Shown here: piece by piece, positions 1-7,336 of the stretch
Numbering within the stretch: position 1 is the stretch's first letter
Layout of the letters: every line of letters starts with the position of its first letter
Source of the DNA: Clostridia bacterium
GTDB lineage: Bacteria; Bacillota; Clostridia; Oscillospirales; Acutalibacteraceae
Reading direction: 5' to 3'
Assembly: GCA_017472225.1 (NCBI GenBank)
Contig: JAFUQS010000104.1
Span: 1 to 41,802, forward strand
DNA: 41,802 nucleotides
The notes under the pieces: model-generated
Seen by the model: only the letters and a program-made list of their open reading frames with translations
Told to the model about the DNA's origin: nothing
The model's database searches: none
Made by a program: the position numbers and the translations under genes

Positions 1-468
1 AAAAAGAGCTGTTCTGAAACCGAGCAGTGTTATGGCACAAAGTAGAAATCTGAAAATAACGTTAAGAAGAAATTTTGTTTTATTATACACGGTGAGCAGA
101 AAATAATACCGAGTAAATGGTAGAATAAGCCTTTATCGGTATTTTCAGATTGCTCCGTTGTGCCATACCACGGCTCGGTTGCCGAACAGCTCTGTTTAAA
201 ACAACGCTCAATAAAATGAGCCGCTTGGTTTAATTTGTTCCGTAAGGTCTGCTATTGTCTGATTTATTTGTGTGCCTTTCCACTGCCTGTAGTCCGACAG
301 TCGCCGCCGCTACAATCTGCTTTCTGAAAGAGAATTCCTTTTTACGCTGCTATTCTGATTTTTTTATGATTGTTTATTTTTTGCAGACTCCTTATTGTTT
401 TATCTTTTCCTAACTACTGTCTACTGACCCCTGTCTCCTGACTACTGTCTACTGACTACTGACTACTA
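1..468. repeat. Dispersed non-coding repeat, copy A (rearranged, head-to-head)
   Basis: Non-coding DNA related to 30422-30886 and 41326-41802. From about 132 to 468 it runs in the same direction as the second copy and ends in an ACTACTG-like heptamer tract (411-468). The left part (about 5-130) is the same element in the opposite direction, so 5-63 and 133-192 form a long imperfect inverted repeat (roughly 80% by eye). The switch falls at TCGGTATTTT (136-145). The element may extend left of the window. No plausible ORF is present. Confidence 0.85.
411..468. repeat. Degenerate heptamer tract (ACTACTG/CTGACTA type)
   Basis: The tract is built of imperfect 7-bp units such as TGACTAC and TGTCTAC in tandem. 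The same tract ends the other two copies of the dispersed element (30828-30885, and 41326-41383 in reverse), so it is part of the repeat family and not a chance microsatellite. It is too short and has no spacers, so it is not a CRISPR. Confidence 0.8.
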
Positions 469-585
469 AAAACGATTCACCTTCATTTTAAACTGTTGTT
501 CATTTTTTTACATCTGCTTTTTATGTCTAAATCCCCTTTTACAGAAATAGAATATACTGAATAACCACAAAAGGAGATTTGATAT

Positions 586-1197
586 ATGACCGATAATCTT
601 GACAAGCTCATTGAAGAATATTCCCAAAAGCTCATGACCTCTATCCCGAGGGATCAACTGCGAAAAAGCTCCATAAACACTTCCCCTGAGCCGCAAGAGC
701 CACCGACTCAGGAAGCACTGACTGGCAACGCTTCCCCGGCAGCAGAAAGCTCACCCGTTGAAGAAATCGGCAGCGATCAGGAAAAAGCCGTCACGGAAAA
801 CGAAACCGAAAAACAACCCGAAGAAATTCCGAAAAACACAAATGAGCCTCAACCGATACCCACTGACCCGGACAACTTTTCAACCTTTCTTGCCCGTGTT
901 TTCACCGGTGGCGGTGCTTTCGCCGTGCCTGAAGCAAAGGTTGTGATTTACCGTGGCGATGTTCTTCATTCCTTTCTCACAACCGATGAAAGCGGTGAAA
1001 CAAAACAGATAAAGCTTGAAGCTTATCCGGAAGAAAATTCACTTGAGCCGCTGAGTGATGAGCAGAGACTCAACTATTCCGCCGATGTTTTTGCCGATGG
1101 CTTCACTGCCCGCAAAGGACTTCTTGTTTCTGCCGTGGGCGGTGCAGATATAATTCTGAATGTTGAGCTGATTCCCGAAAGCGAGGGGATAAACTGA
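586..1197 (+). CDS. Hypothetical protein, acidic Pro/Glu linker plus beta-sandwich-like C-terminal domain
   Basis: 203 aa, not recognised as a named family. Residues 1-25 form a short helical start, and about 28-95 are rich in P, E, T and N, as in a disordered linker. About 100-200 alternate hydrophobic strands in a pattern like a transthyretin/carboxypeptidase-regulatory-like beta-sandwich (VVIYRGDVLHSFLTTDESG, then a late VELIPES strand). No signal peptide or membrane segment is seen. AAGGAG at 571-576 fits the ATG at 586. It ends 1 base before a SpoIID-like/peptidoglycan-binding gene, so the two are probably co-transcribed and translationally coupled. The context suggests a role at the spore or cell-wall peptidoglycan; that is inference only. 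Confidence 0.75.
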   Translation: MTDNLDKLIEEYSQKLMTSIPRDQLRKSSINTSPEPQEPPTQEALTGNASPAAESSPVEEIGSDQEKAVTENETEKQPEEIPKNTNEPQPIPTDPDNFSTFLARVFTGGGAFAVPEAKVVIYRGDVLHSFLTTDESGETKQIKLEAYPEENSLEPLSDEQRLNYSADVFADGFTARKGLLVSAVGGADIILNVELIPESEGIN

Positions 1198-1198
1198 A

Positions 1199-2605
1199 AT
1201 GCCGCCGACAATTCCGACAGATATTGTGGTTCACCTCGGTGCGCCCTCGTCAAATGCACAGAATGTGACGGTTCCCTTTGCCGATTACATTAAAAATGTG
1301 GCATCCTCCGAGATTTTTTCCACATGGAACGATGCTGCCATAAGAGCCAATGTTCTGGCTCAGATTTCCTTTGCCCTCAACAGAGTTTACACCGAATGGT
1401 ACCGTGCCATGGGCTATGATTTTGACATCACCAACAACACAGGCTTCGACCAGAGCTTTGTTCCCAACAGAAACATTTATGAAAACATCAGCCGGATTGT
1501 TGATGATATTTTCAATGATTATCTGCGCCGTGAGGGTACAATCAATCCGCTTTTCACACCCTACTGTGACGGTGTTGAGGTATCCTGTGACGGACTTTCC
1601 CAATGGGGCTCACAAAGTCTTGCCTCAACAGGATACTCAGATGTTGAAATTTTAAGATACTACTACGGTGACAATATTGAAGTTGTTGTCAATGCTCCCA
1701 TTGCCGAAAATGTACCATCCTTTCCCGACACTGCACTGCGCCTCGGCGACCTTAACGAAAATGTCCGCCGTATGCAATTATATCTCAACCGTATTTCTGC
1801 TAACTACCCCGCCATACCAAAAATTGTTAATGTTGTGGGCAGATTCGATGAAAATACGGAAAATGCCGTAAAGGCCTTTCAGCGTATATTTGGTCTTTCC
1901 CCCGACGGTATCATCGGCAGAGGAACATGGTACAGAATTGTGTACATCTTTGATGCGGTTACAAGACTTGCCGAGCTTGATGCAGAAGGAATAGGATATG
2001 AAAACCTGCCAAAGCAGTTTCAGGGTGCTCTTTCTGAGGGTGATACGGGAGGCGCTGTTGTGACGGTGCAGTATTTTCTCACACTCTTAGGCCGTTTTGT
2101 GGATTTTATACCTGTTATTGCCGTTGACGGTGTTTACGGCCCCGGCACAAGGAATGCAGTTCTTGCCTTTCAGAGATATAAGGGTCTGCCGCAGACAGGT
2201 GAAGTTGACGAACAGACATGGCTGAGCCTTTATGCCGCTTATGCAGGGGTGATTGACTATATAACAAGCAGAAATCCCGTGGCGAGTGTACCGACAGAGC
2301 CTTTCCCGGGTGTTACATTGCGACGGGGTGATGTCGGCCCTTCAGTGAGAACTGCACGAAGCTATCTCAGCTATATCGCAGATTATTTTTATGACCTTAC
2401 TCCCCTTTCCCAAAGCAATCTGTTTGACACAAGGATGCAGAACACCGTGAGGGAATTTCAGCGGATTTTCAACCTTAACCCCACAGGTATGATTGACGAA
2501 AGAACATGGAACACCATTGCCGATGTTTACAGCACTCTCAGAGAAGGTCAGCAGAGAATCGAGGGGCAATATCCGGGATACACACTAAGTCAGGAGGGAG
2601 CATAA
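1199..2605 (+). CDS. SpoIID-like domain protein with three peptidoglycan-binding repeats
   Basis: 468 aa. Residues 1-165 resemble the SpoIID/LytB domain that in sporulation cleaves peptidoglycan glycan strands: an early block VTVPFADYIKNVASSEI and a late block CDGLSQWGSQSLASTGYS followed by ILRYYYG, close to the SpoIID GMSQYGA...GYSYEEIL pattern. Three PG_binding_1 repeats follow at about 178-247, 270-340 and 365-445, each with a variant of DG.FG..T..AV.AFQ...GL...G..D..TW. No signal peptide is visible, which fits a protein made in a spore compartment or exported another way. Start ATG 1199 lies just after the upstream stop. A spore cortex or coat role is inferred from the domains. Confidence 0.82.
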   Translation: MPPTIPTDIVVHLGAPSSNAQNVTVPFADYIKNVASSEIFSTWNDAAIRANVLAQISFALNRVYTEWYRAMGYDFDITNNTGFDQSFVPNRNIYENISRIVDDIFNDYLRREGTINPLFTPYCDGVEVSCDGLSQWGSQSLASTGYSDVEILRYYYGDNIEVVVNAPIAENVPSFPDTALRLGDLNENVRRMQLYLNRISANYPAIPKIVNVVGRFDENTENAVKAFQRIFGLSPDGIIGRGTWYRIVYIFDAVTRLAELDAEGIGYENLPKQFQGALSEGDTGGAVVTVQYFLTLLGRFVDFIPVIAVDGVYGPGTRNAVLAFQRYKGLPQTGEVDEQTWLSLYAAYAGVIDYITSRNPVASVPTEPFPGVTLRRGDVGPSVRTARSYLSYIADYFYDLTPLSQSNLFDTRMQNTVREFQRIFNLNPTGMIDERTWNTIADVYSTLREGQQRIEGQYPGYTLSQEGA

Positions 2606-2606
2606 A

Positions 2607-3107
2607 ATGACCGAAAAAGAAAAAGCTGTTTCTGAGCTTCAGGGCTATCTGAGAAATATTTCAAGAGTGGACAGCGACATTCTTCGGGTTGTTCCTGACG
2701 GCATTTTCGGTGAAGAAACCACCGCTTCAGTGAAAAGCTTTCAAGGAAAATACGGCTTTGAGGAAAACGGCATTGTGGACTATGCCGTCTGGACCCGGAT
2801 TATCGAAGAAAACCGCAAGGCAGTTTTTCTTTTCAGTGAGCCAAGGCAAATTGCTCAGATTTCAAATGAAGACCTGCCCCTGAGCTACGGAACCCAAAGC
2901 AACGCAGTTTATCATTTAAAAACAATGCTTCTTTATTTGGGGCAAAAGCACTCAAATTTCAACGAGGTTACCGTGGGCAATGTTTTTGACAGCGAAACCG
3001 AAAGCAGTGTCCGTCAATGGCAAAGGGCATTGCGGATTCCCGACAACGGAATTGTTGATAAAACAACATGGAATCTGCTCACGGATTATTACCTTACGGG
3101 AAGCTGA
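2607..3107 (+). CDS. Small protein with two peptidoglycan-binding repeats
   Basis: 166 aa, made almost entirely of two PG_binding_1 repeats: about 5-70 (VPDGIFGEETTASVKSFQ, then GIVDYAVWTRI) and about 90-160 (GNVFDSETESSVRQWQRAL, then GIVDKTTWNLL). There is no catalytic domain and no signal peptide. It begins 1 base after the stop of the larger SpoIID-like gene and is preceded by GGAGGG, so it is the last gene of a three-gene unit that ends at a strong hairpin terminator. It probably binds the same peptidoglycan as its neighbour, as an accessory or adaptor (inference). Confidence 0.82.
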   Translation: MTEKEKAVSELQGYLRNISRVDSDILRVVPDGIFGEETTASVKSFQGKYGFEENGIVDYAVWTRIIEENRKAVFLFSEPRQIAQISNEDLPLSYGTQSNAVYHLKTMLLYLGQKHSNFNEVTVGNVFDSETESSVRQWQRALRIPDNGIVDKTTWNLLTDYYLTGS

Positions 3108-3142
3108 AAAATGAAGTGCAACAACGCCGGTAAATTCCGGAT

Positions 3143-3186
3143 AAAAAACATCTGCAAAAAAGCTAAGCTTTTTGCAGATGTTTTTT
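3143..3186. terminator. Bidirectional intrinsic terminator
   Basis: Inverted repeat AAAAACATCTGCAAAAA / TTTTTGCAGATGTTTTT with a short AGCTAAGC centre, flanked by A and T runs on the two sides. It lies between the convergent 2607-3107 (+) gene and the pyridoxal kinase gene (-) and can serve both. Confidence 0.85.
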
Positions 3187-4018
3187 ATTTACTGAGTCTT
3201 TCAACCAGCATCGGTATTGCCTGCTCAAAATTAACACCGTAGTCATTTCCGTCAGGGTCTTCAATTGTGAGCCTGATACATTCTGCGGTGTAATCTGCGG
3301 CAAGAACTGAGGCATCCTTCCATGAAAGTCCGTTCATTATTCCGCCGATACAGGTGCTTGAAAAAATGTCGCCGGTGCCGTGGTATGAGCGTGAGTGCTT
3401 TTTGTGGCAATAATGAAAATATTCATCCTTTTCACTGTCATAGCCCATAACACCGGTTTTCCCTTCCTCAAAGGATACTCCTGTGAGAATGCAGATTTTT
3501 GCACCGAGAGCTGCAAGCTTCTTGAGAAGTGCTTTGACATAAGCCTCATCATACTCTGTTCTGTATTCCGTGCCGGTCATAAAGCAGGCTTCAGTTATGT
3601 TCGGAACAATGATGTCTGCCACTGCACAAAGCGAAGCCATTTTTTTGGCAAAGGCTTCATCAAAGGCAGGGTAAAGCTTACCGTTATCAGCCATTGCAGG
3701 GTCAACAAAGGTAACGCTTCCTTCTGTTTTAAAATCAGAGAACAGCTTAATCATAAGGTCAATCTGCTCAAAGGAGCCGAGGTAGCCCGTATAAATTGCA
3801 TCAAAGCCGAGACCGGCTCTTTTCCAATGCTCTGTGATGGGAGTAATCTGGTCTGTCAGATCCTTGCAGGTGAATTCGCTGAACATGGTGTGAGTTGAAA
3901 GAACTGCAGTGGGAATGATTGCAGTTTCAACTCCCATTGCTGAAATAATCGGCAATGCCACCGTAAGTGAGCACTTACCTACACAAGATATATCCTGAAC
4001 CGTGACAATTCTTTTCAT
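3185..4018 (-). CDS. pdxY: Pyridoxal/pyridoxamine kinase
   Basis: 277 aa, ribokinase-fold PLP-salvage kinase that phosphorylates pyridoxal, pyridoxamine or pyridoxine with ATP. It opens with MKRIVTVQDISCVGKCSLTV, typical of the PdxK/PdxY branch. VDPAMADNG is at 105-113, PNITEA at about 139-144, and the anion-hole/catalytic HGTGD at 213-217 (Asp217). An in-frame ATG 12 bases upstream exists, but GGGTGG is placed correctly for the ATG at 4018. It is divergent from a MocR/PdxR-type regulator, the usual arrangement for vitamin B6 control, so PLP-dependent regulation through the shared 121-bp intergenic region is likely. The choice between pdxY and pdxK names is uncertain. Confidence 0.9.
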   Translation of the reverse strand: MKRIVTVQDISCVGKCSLTVALPIISAMGVETAIIPTAVLSTHTMFSEFTCKDLTDQITPITEHWKRAGLGFDAIYTGYLGSFEQIDLMIKLFSDFKTEGSVTFVDPAMADNGKLYPAFDEAFAKKMASLCAVADIIVPNITEACFMTGTEYRTEYDEAYVKALLKKLAALGAKICILTGVSFEEGKTGVMGYDSEKDEYFHYCHKKHSRSYHGTGDIFSSTCIGGIMNGLSWKDASVLAADYTAECIRLTIEDPDGNDYGVNFEQAIPMLVERLSK

Positions 4019-4065
4019 TTTGCATACCACCCGAAAAATTAGTCTTTACAAATTTCATGTTTACT

Positions 4066-4136
4066 ATTATACTTATAATTGACCATATTGAAATAACCAA
4101 ATTTCGAATAATTTATATGGTCAGATTGAAGGTTAT
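4066..4136. promoter_or_regulatory. Divergent promoter region with candidate PdxR operators
   Basis: Between the divergent kinase and MocR genes, TGACCATAT (4080-4088) and ATATGGTCA (4115-4123) form a perfect inverted repeat. ATAACC (4093-4098) and GGTTAT (4131-4136) form a second, interleaved pair. A minus-strand -10 TATAAT (4071-4066) fits the kinase promoter. MocR/PdxR regulators bind paired sites in such divergent spacers, so these are operator candidates. Confidence 0.6.
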
Positions 4137-4139
4137 AAT

Positions 4140-5537
4140 ATGCTCACTTACTCCTTTGAAGAAAAAGGAAAGGAAAGCCTTTATGAATTTCTTTATAAAA
4201 AAATCCGTGAGGATATCCTTTCCTTCCGCCTTTCCCCCGATGAAAAGCTGCCATCCAAAAGGGCTCTGGCAAAGAACCTTTCTGTCAGCACCATAACCGT
4301 TGAAAACGCTTACAGTCAGCTTATGGCAGAGGGATATATATACTCCGTGCCGAAAAGCGGCTTTTATGTGTCACATATAACCTCAAAGGCGGGAGCAAGA
4401 CGTTCGGATGCCGTACCGGCAGAGCAGCCTCAGACCAATGACACCGCTGAGCTTTTTGCCGATTTCACCGGAAACTCCGTTCCTGCCGGCTCATTTCCCT
4501 TTGTGACATGGACAAAGCTTATGCGTGAAACAATGTCAGATTCACCCGAAAAGCTCATGGCCAATTCGCCGTCACAGGGAATTTATGAGCTGCGAAGTGC
4601 AATTGCAGATTACCTTTTTCAATTCCGTGGAATGGATGTAAGCCCCGAGCAGATAATCATCGGTGCCGGCACGGAATACCTTTACGGCCTTATTATTCAG
4701 CTTCTGGGCAGAAGCAAAGCCTATGCCGTTGAAGAACCCGGATATCAGAAAATAAGCAAAATTTACCGTTCCAACGATGTGGAATGTGTACATATTCCCC
4801 TTGACGGAAACGGCATTGACATTTCAGCACTTGACTCCTCCCCGGCAGATGTTGTACACATTTCGCCGTCACATCATTTTCCCACAGGCATTGTGACTCC
4901 CATCAGCCGCAGATACGAGCTTCTTTCATGGGCATCAAAAAGCGTGGGCAGATATATTATTGAGGATGATTACGACAGCGAATTCCGACTTCTCGGAAAG
5001 CCCGTTCCTTCCCTTCAGAGCATAGATGTGCTTGAAAAGGTTATATACATAAACACCTTCTCCAAGTCTCTGACTTCAACAATACGTATAAGCTACATGG
5101 TTCTGCCGAAAAGTCTTATAAAGCTATATAAAAACAAGCTCAGCTTTTATTCCTGCACCGTTCCCAATTTTGAACAGTATACCCTTGCAAAGTTTATTGA
5201 AAGAGGCTTTTTTGAAAAGCACATTAACCGAATGAGGAACTATTACCGTTCCCGTCGGGATTGTGTGATGAAATGCATCGCAGCTCAGCCGGATTTTTCA
5301 AAAGTAAAAATAACCGAGGAAAACTCGGGACTGCATTTTCTTCTCACGATAAACACCTCACTTTCCGATGAGGAGCTGACAGAAAAAGCAAGGGAAAAGG
5401 GTGTGAAAATCTCATGCCTCAGTGAATACTGTTACGACAGAAAAAACGCTCAGCCTCACACTCTTATCATCAACTATTCGGGCTTACCGACAGAGAAAAC
5501 AGAAAGAGCAATCGGACTTCTGTTCAGCTGCTTTTGA
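4140..5537 (+). CDS. pdxR: MocR/PdxR-type regulator: GntR winged helix fused to class I aminotransferase
   Basis: 465 aa, typical MocR length. Residues 1-75 are a GntR winged-helix domain (LPSKRALAKNLSVSTITVENA). About 100-460 are a fold-type I PLP aminotransferase domain with SPSHHFPTG at 242-250, EDDYDSEFR at 275-283 and the PLP-Schiff-base lysine in TFSKSLTSTIR (Lys309). In this family the aminotransferase part senses PLP or a B6 precursor and controls PLP synthesis or salvage genes. It is divergent from a pyridoxal kinase gene. The ribosome binding site is modest (GAAGG, 7 bases before the ATG), consistent with low-level regulator expression. The pdxR symbol is assigned from context. Confidence 0.85.
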   Translation: MLTYSFEEKGKESLYEFLYKKIREDILSFRLSPDEKLPSKRALAKNLSVSTITVENAYSQLMAEGYIYSVPKSGFYVSHITSKAGARRSDAVPAEQPQTNDTAELFADFTGNSVPAGSFPFVTWTKLMRETMSDSPEKLMANSPSQGIYELRSAIADYLFQFRGMDVSPEQIIIGAGTEYLYGLIIQLLGRSKAYAVEEPGYQKISKIYRSNDVECVHIPLDGNGIDISALDSSPADVVHISPSHHFPTGIVTPISRRYELLSWASKSVGRYIIEDDYDSEFRLLGKPVPSLQSIDVLEKVIYINTFSKSLTSTIRISYMVLPKSLIKLYKNKLSFYSCTVPNFEQYTLAKFIERGFFEKHINRMRNYYRSRRDCVMKCIAAQPDFSKVKITEENSGLHFLLTINTSLSDEELTEKAREKGVKISCLSEYCYDRKNAQPHTLIINYSGLPTEKTERAIGLLFSCF

Positions 5538-5608
5538 AAAGTCTTTGGCAAAACCGAAGAAAATATGCAAAAATTCACCTGATACAGTGTATTTTTTCCC
5601 GTTAACTA

Positions 5609-5637
5609 TTGATATTTCTTGCAAAATTTGAGATAAT
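5609..5637 (+). promoter_or_regulatory. Candidate sigma-A promoter for gltX-glnS
   Basis: TTGATA (5609-5614), 17-bp spacer, GATAAT (5632-5637). It sits about 36 bases before the gltX start, too close for a T-box leader, and none is seen. Confidence 0.6.
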
Positions 5638-5673
5638 ATACTGAAATATACCCACATTGAAGGAGGATTTATT

Positions 5674-7323
5674 TTGAGTGACAACTTAAAGCTCGCTGAG
5701 CTTCTGTTTCCCGATATAACACAAACCCCTGCCGATATGGAAGAAAAGTTCCCGCCGAGAAGCCTCAAGGAGGGCGCAAGAGTTACAAGACTTGCTCCGA
5801 GTCCCACAGGCTTTCTCCACTTCGGTAATCTTTTCGCAGGTACGGTTGCATATAAAACCGCAAAGGTTACTGACGGTATCTTCTATGTAAGAGTTGAGGA
5901 TACAGACCAGAAAAGAAAGGTTGAAGGCGCAATCAAGGTTATGCTTGACGGCCTTAAGGCTTTCGATGTAACTGCTGACGAGGGCGTTATCGGTGAAGGT
6001 ATTGAAAAGGGTGACTACGGCCCTTATTACCAGAGTCAGAGAAAGGATATCTACCATGTTTTTGCAAAACAGCTTGTGCTTGACGGCCTTGCTTATCCTT
6101 GCTTCTGCTCTGCGGAGGAATTAGACGAAATCAGAGCAGCGCAGGAAAACGAGCCTATTAAGGGTTATTGGGGCTCCTATGCAAAATGCCGCAATCTTTC
6201 TTTTGAAGAAATTGAAAAAAATATCTCCGAAGCAAAGCCCTGGACTCTCCGCCTCAGGTCCCCCGGTGATATGGAGAAAAAATGCTTCTTTGACGACATG
6301 ATAAAGGGCAAAATCGAAATGCCCGAAAATGTGCAGGATGTTGTACTTCTCAAGTCCGACGGTATTCCTACATACCACTTTGCCCACGCAGTTGATGACC
6401 ATCTGATGCGCACAACCCATGTTGTAAGAGGCGACGAATGGATGTCAAGCTGTCCGATTCATCTTCAGCTTTTCAAGTGCCTCGGCTTCAAGGTGCCGAA
6501 GTACGCCCATGTTGCTCCCATTATGAAGGAGGAAAACGGAGGCAAGAGAAAGCTCTCAAAGCGCAAGGACCCGGAGGCTGCTGTTACCTTCTATGTTGAA
6601 AAGGGCTATCCGAAGGAAAGCGTTAACGAATACATTATGACGCTTATGAATTCCAATTTTGAGGATTGGAGAAAGACCAACAAGGATGCAGATATCAACT
6701 CCTTCCCCTTTAACCTTAAAAAGATGAGTGTTTCCGGTGCTTTGTTCGATATGGTAAAGCTCAACGACATTTCAAAAAATATAATCTCCCTGATGCCCGC
6801 AAAAAAGGTTTATGATTATGCCTCTGCCTGGGCAAAGGATTATGACAAGGACTTCTTTGAGCTTCTCACAAAAGACGAAGAATATTCCGTTAATATTCTC
6901 AACATTGACAGAGAAACTCCAAAGCCGAGAAAGGACATTGCATGCTTTGATGAAATCAAGGACTATGTCAGCTACTTCTTTGACGAAATATATGAAAAGA
7001 ATTATGAGCTGCCCGAAAATATAACTCCCGATATGGCAAAGGAAATTCTTGAAGCCTATATAAAGGAATACAACGGTGCAGATGACAAGCAGCAATGGTT
7101 TGACCGTATCAAAGCTCTTTGTGAGCCTCTCGGCTATACTCCCAATGTTAAGGAGTATAAGAAAACTCCCGAGCTTTTCAAGGGTCATGTAGGTGATGTT
7201 TCAACGGTTATCCGTATTGCCGTAACAGGCAGAAGAAACACCCCCGACCTTCATGCAATCATGAGTCTTCTTGGTGAGGACAAGGTAAAAGCAAGACTCA
7301 CTGATGCAATAGAATCTCTTTGA
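5674..7323 (+). CDS. gltX: Glutamate--tRNA ligase, divergent subtype
   Basis: 549 aa class I aminoacyl-tRNA synthetase that charges tRNA-Glu. The class I signature is PSPTGFLHFGN (the HIGH equivalent HFGN at 49-52), the KMSKS equivalent is KLSKR at 293-297, and RVEDTD follows the first motif. It starts at TTG 5674 with AGGAGG 7 bases upstream; no ATG is better placed. It is about 60-80 aa longer than common bacterial GltX, with an N-terminal extension of about 38 aa, and HFGN instead of the usual H(V/I)GG marks a divergent branch. glnS follows 13 bases later, so the cell need not depend on mischarging tRNA-Gln with this enzyme. Confidence 0.93.
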   Translation: MSDNLKLAELLFPDITQTPADMEEKFPPRSLKEGARVTRLAPSPTGFLHFGNLFAGTVAYKTAKVTDGIFYVRVEDTDQKRKVEGAIKVMLDGLKAFDVTADEGVIGEGIEKGDYGPYYQSQRKDIYHVFAKQLVLDGLAYPCFCSAEELDEIRAAQENEPIKGYWGSYAKCRNLSFEEIEKNISEAKPWTLRLRSPGDMEKKCFFDDMIKGKIEMPENVQDVVLLKSDGIPTYHFAHAVDDHLMRTTHVVRGDEWMSSCPIHLQLFKCLGFKVPKYAHVAPIMKEENGGKRKLSKRKDPEAAVTFYVEKGYPKESVNEYIMTLMNSNFEDWRKTNKDADINSFPFNLKKMSVSGALFDMVKLNDISKNIISLMPAKKVYDYASAWAKDYDKDFFELLTKDEEYSVNILNIDRETPKPRKDIACFDEIKDYVSYFFDEIYEKNYELPENITPDMAKEILEAYIKEYNGADDKQQWFDRIKALCEPLGYTPNVKEYKKTPELFKGHVGDVSTVIRIAVTGRRNTPDLHAIMSLLGEDKVKARLTDAIESL

Positions 7324-7336
7324 AAGGAGAATATCA

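Noticed and set aside
411-468. Heptamer tract as a CRISPR array
   Set aside because: Units are 7 bp, adjoining and imperfect, with no unique spacers and no cas genes.
5538-5673. T-box riboswitch before gltX
   Set aside because: Only 136 bases; the promoter is about 36 bases from the start and no T-box sequence was found.
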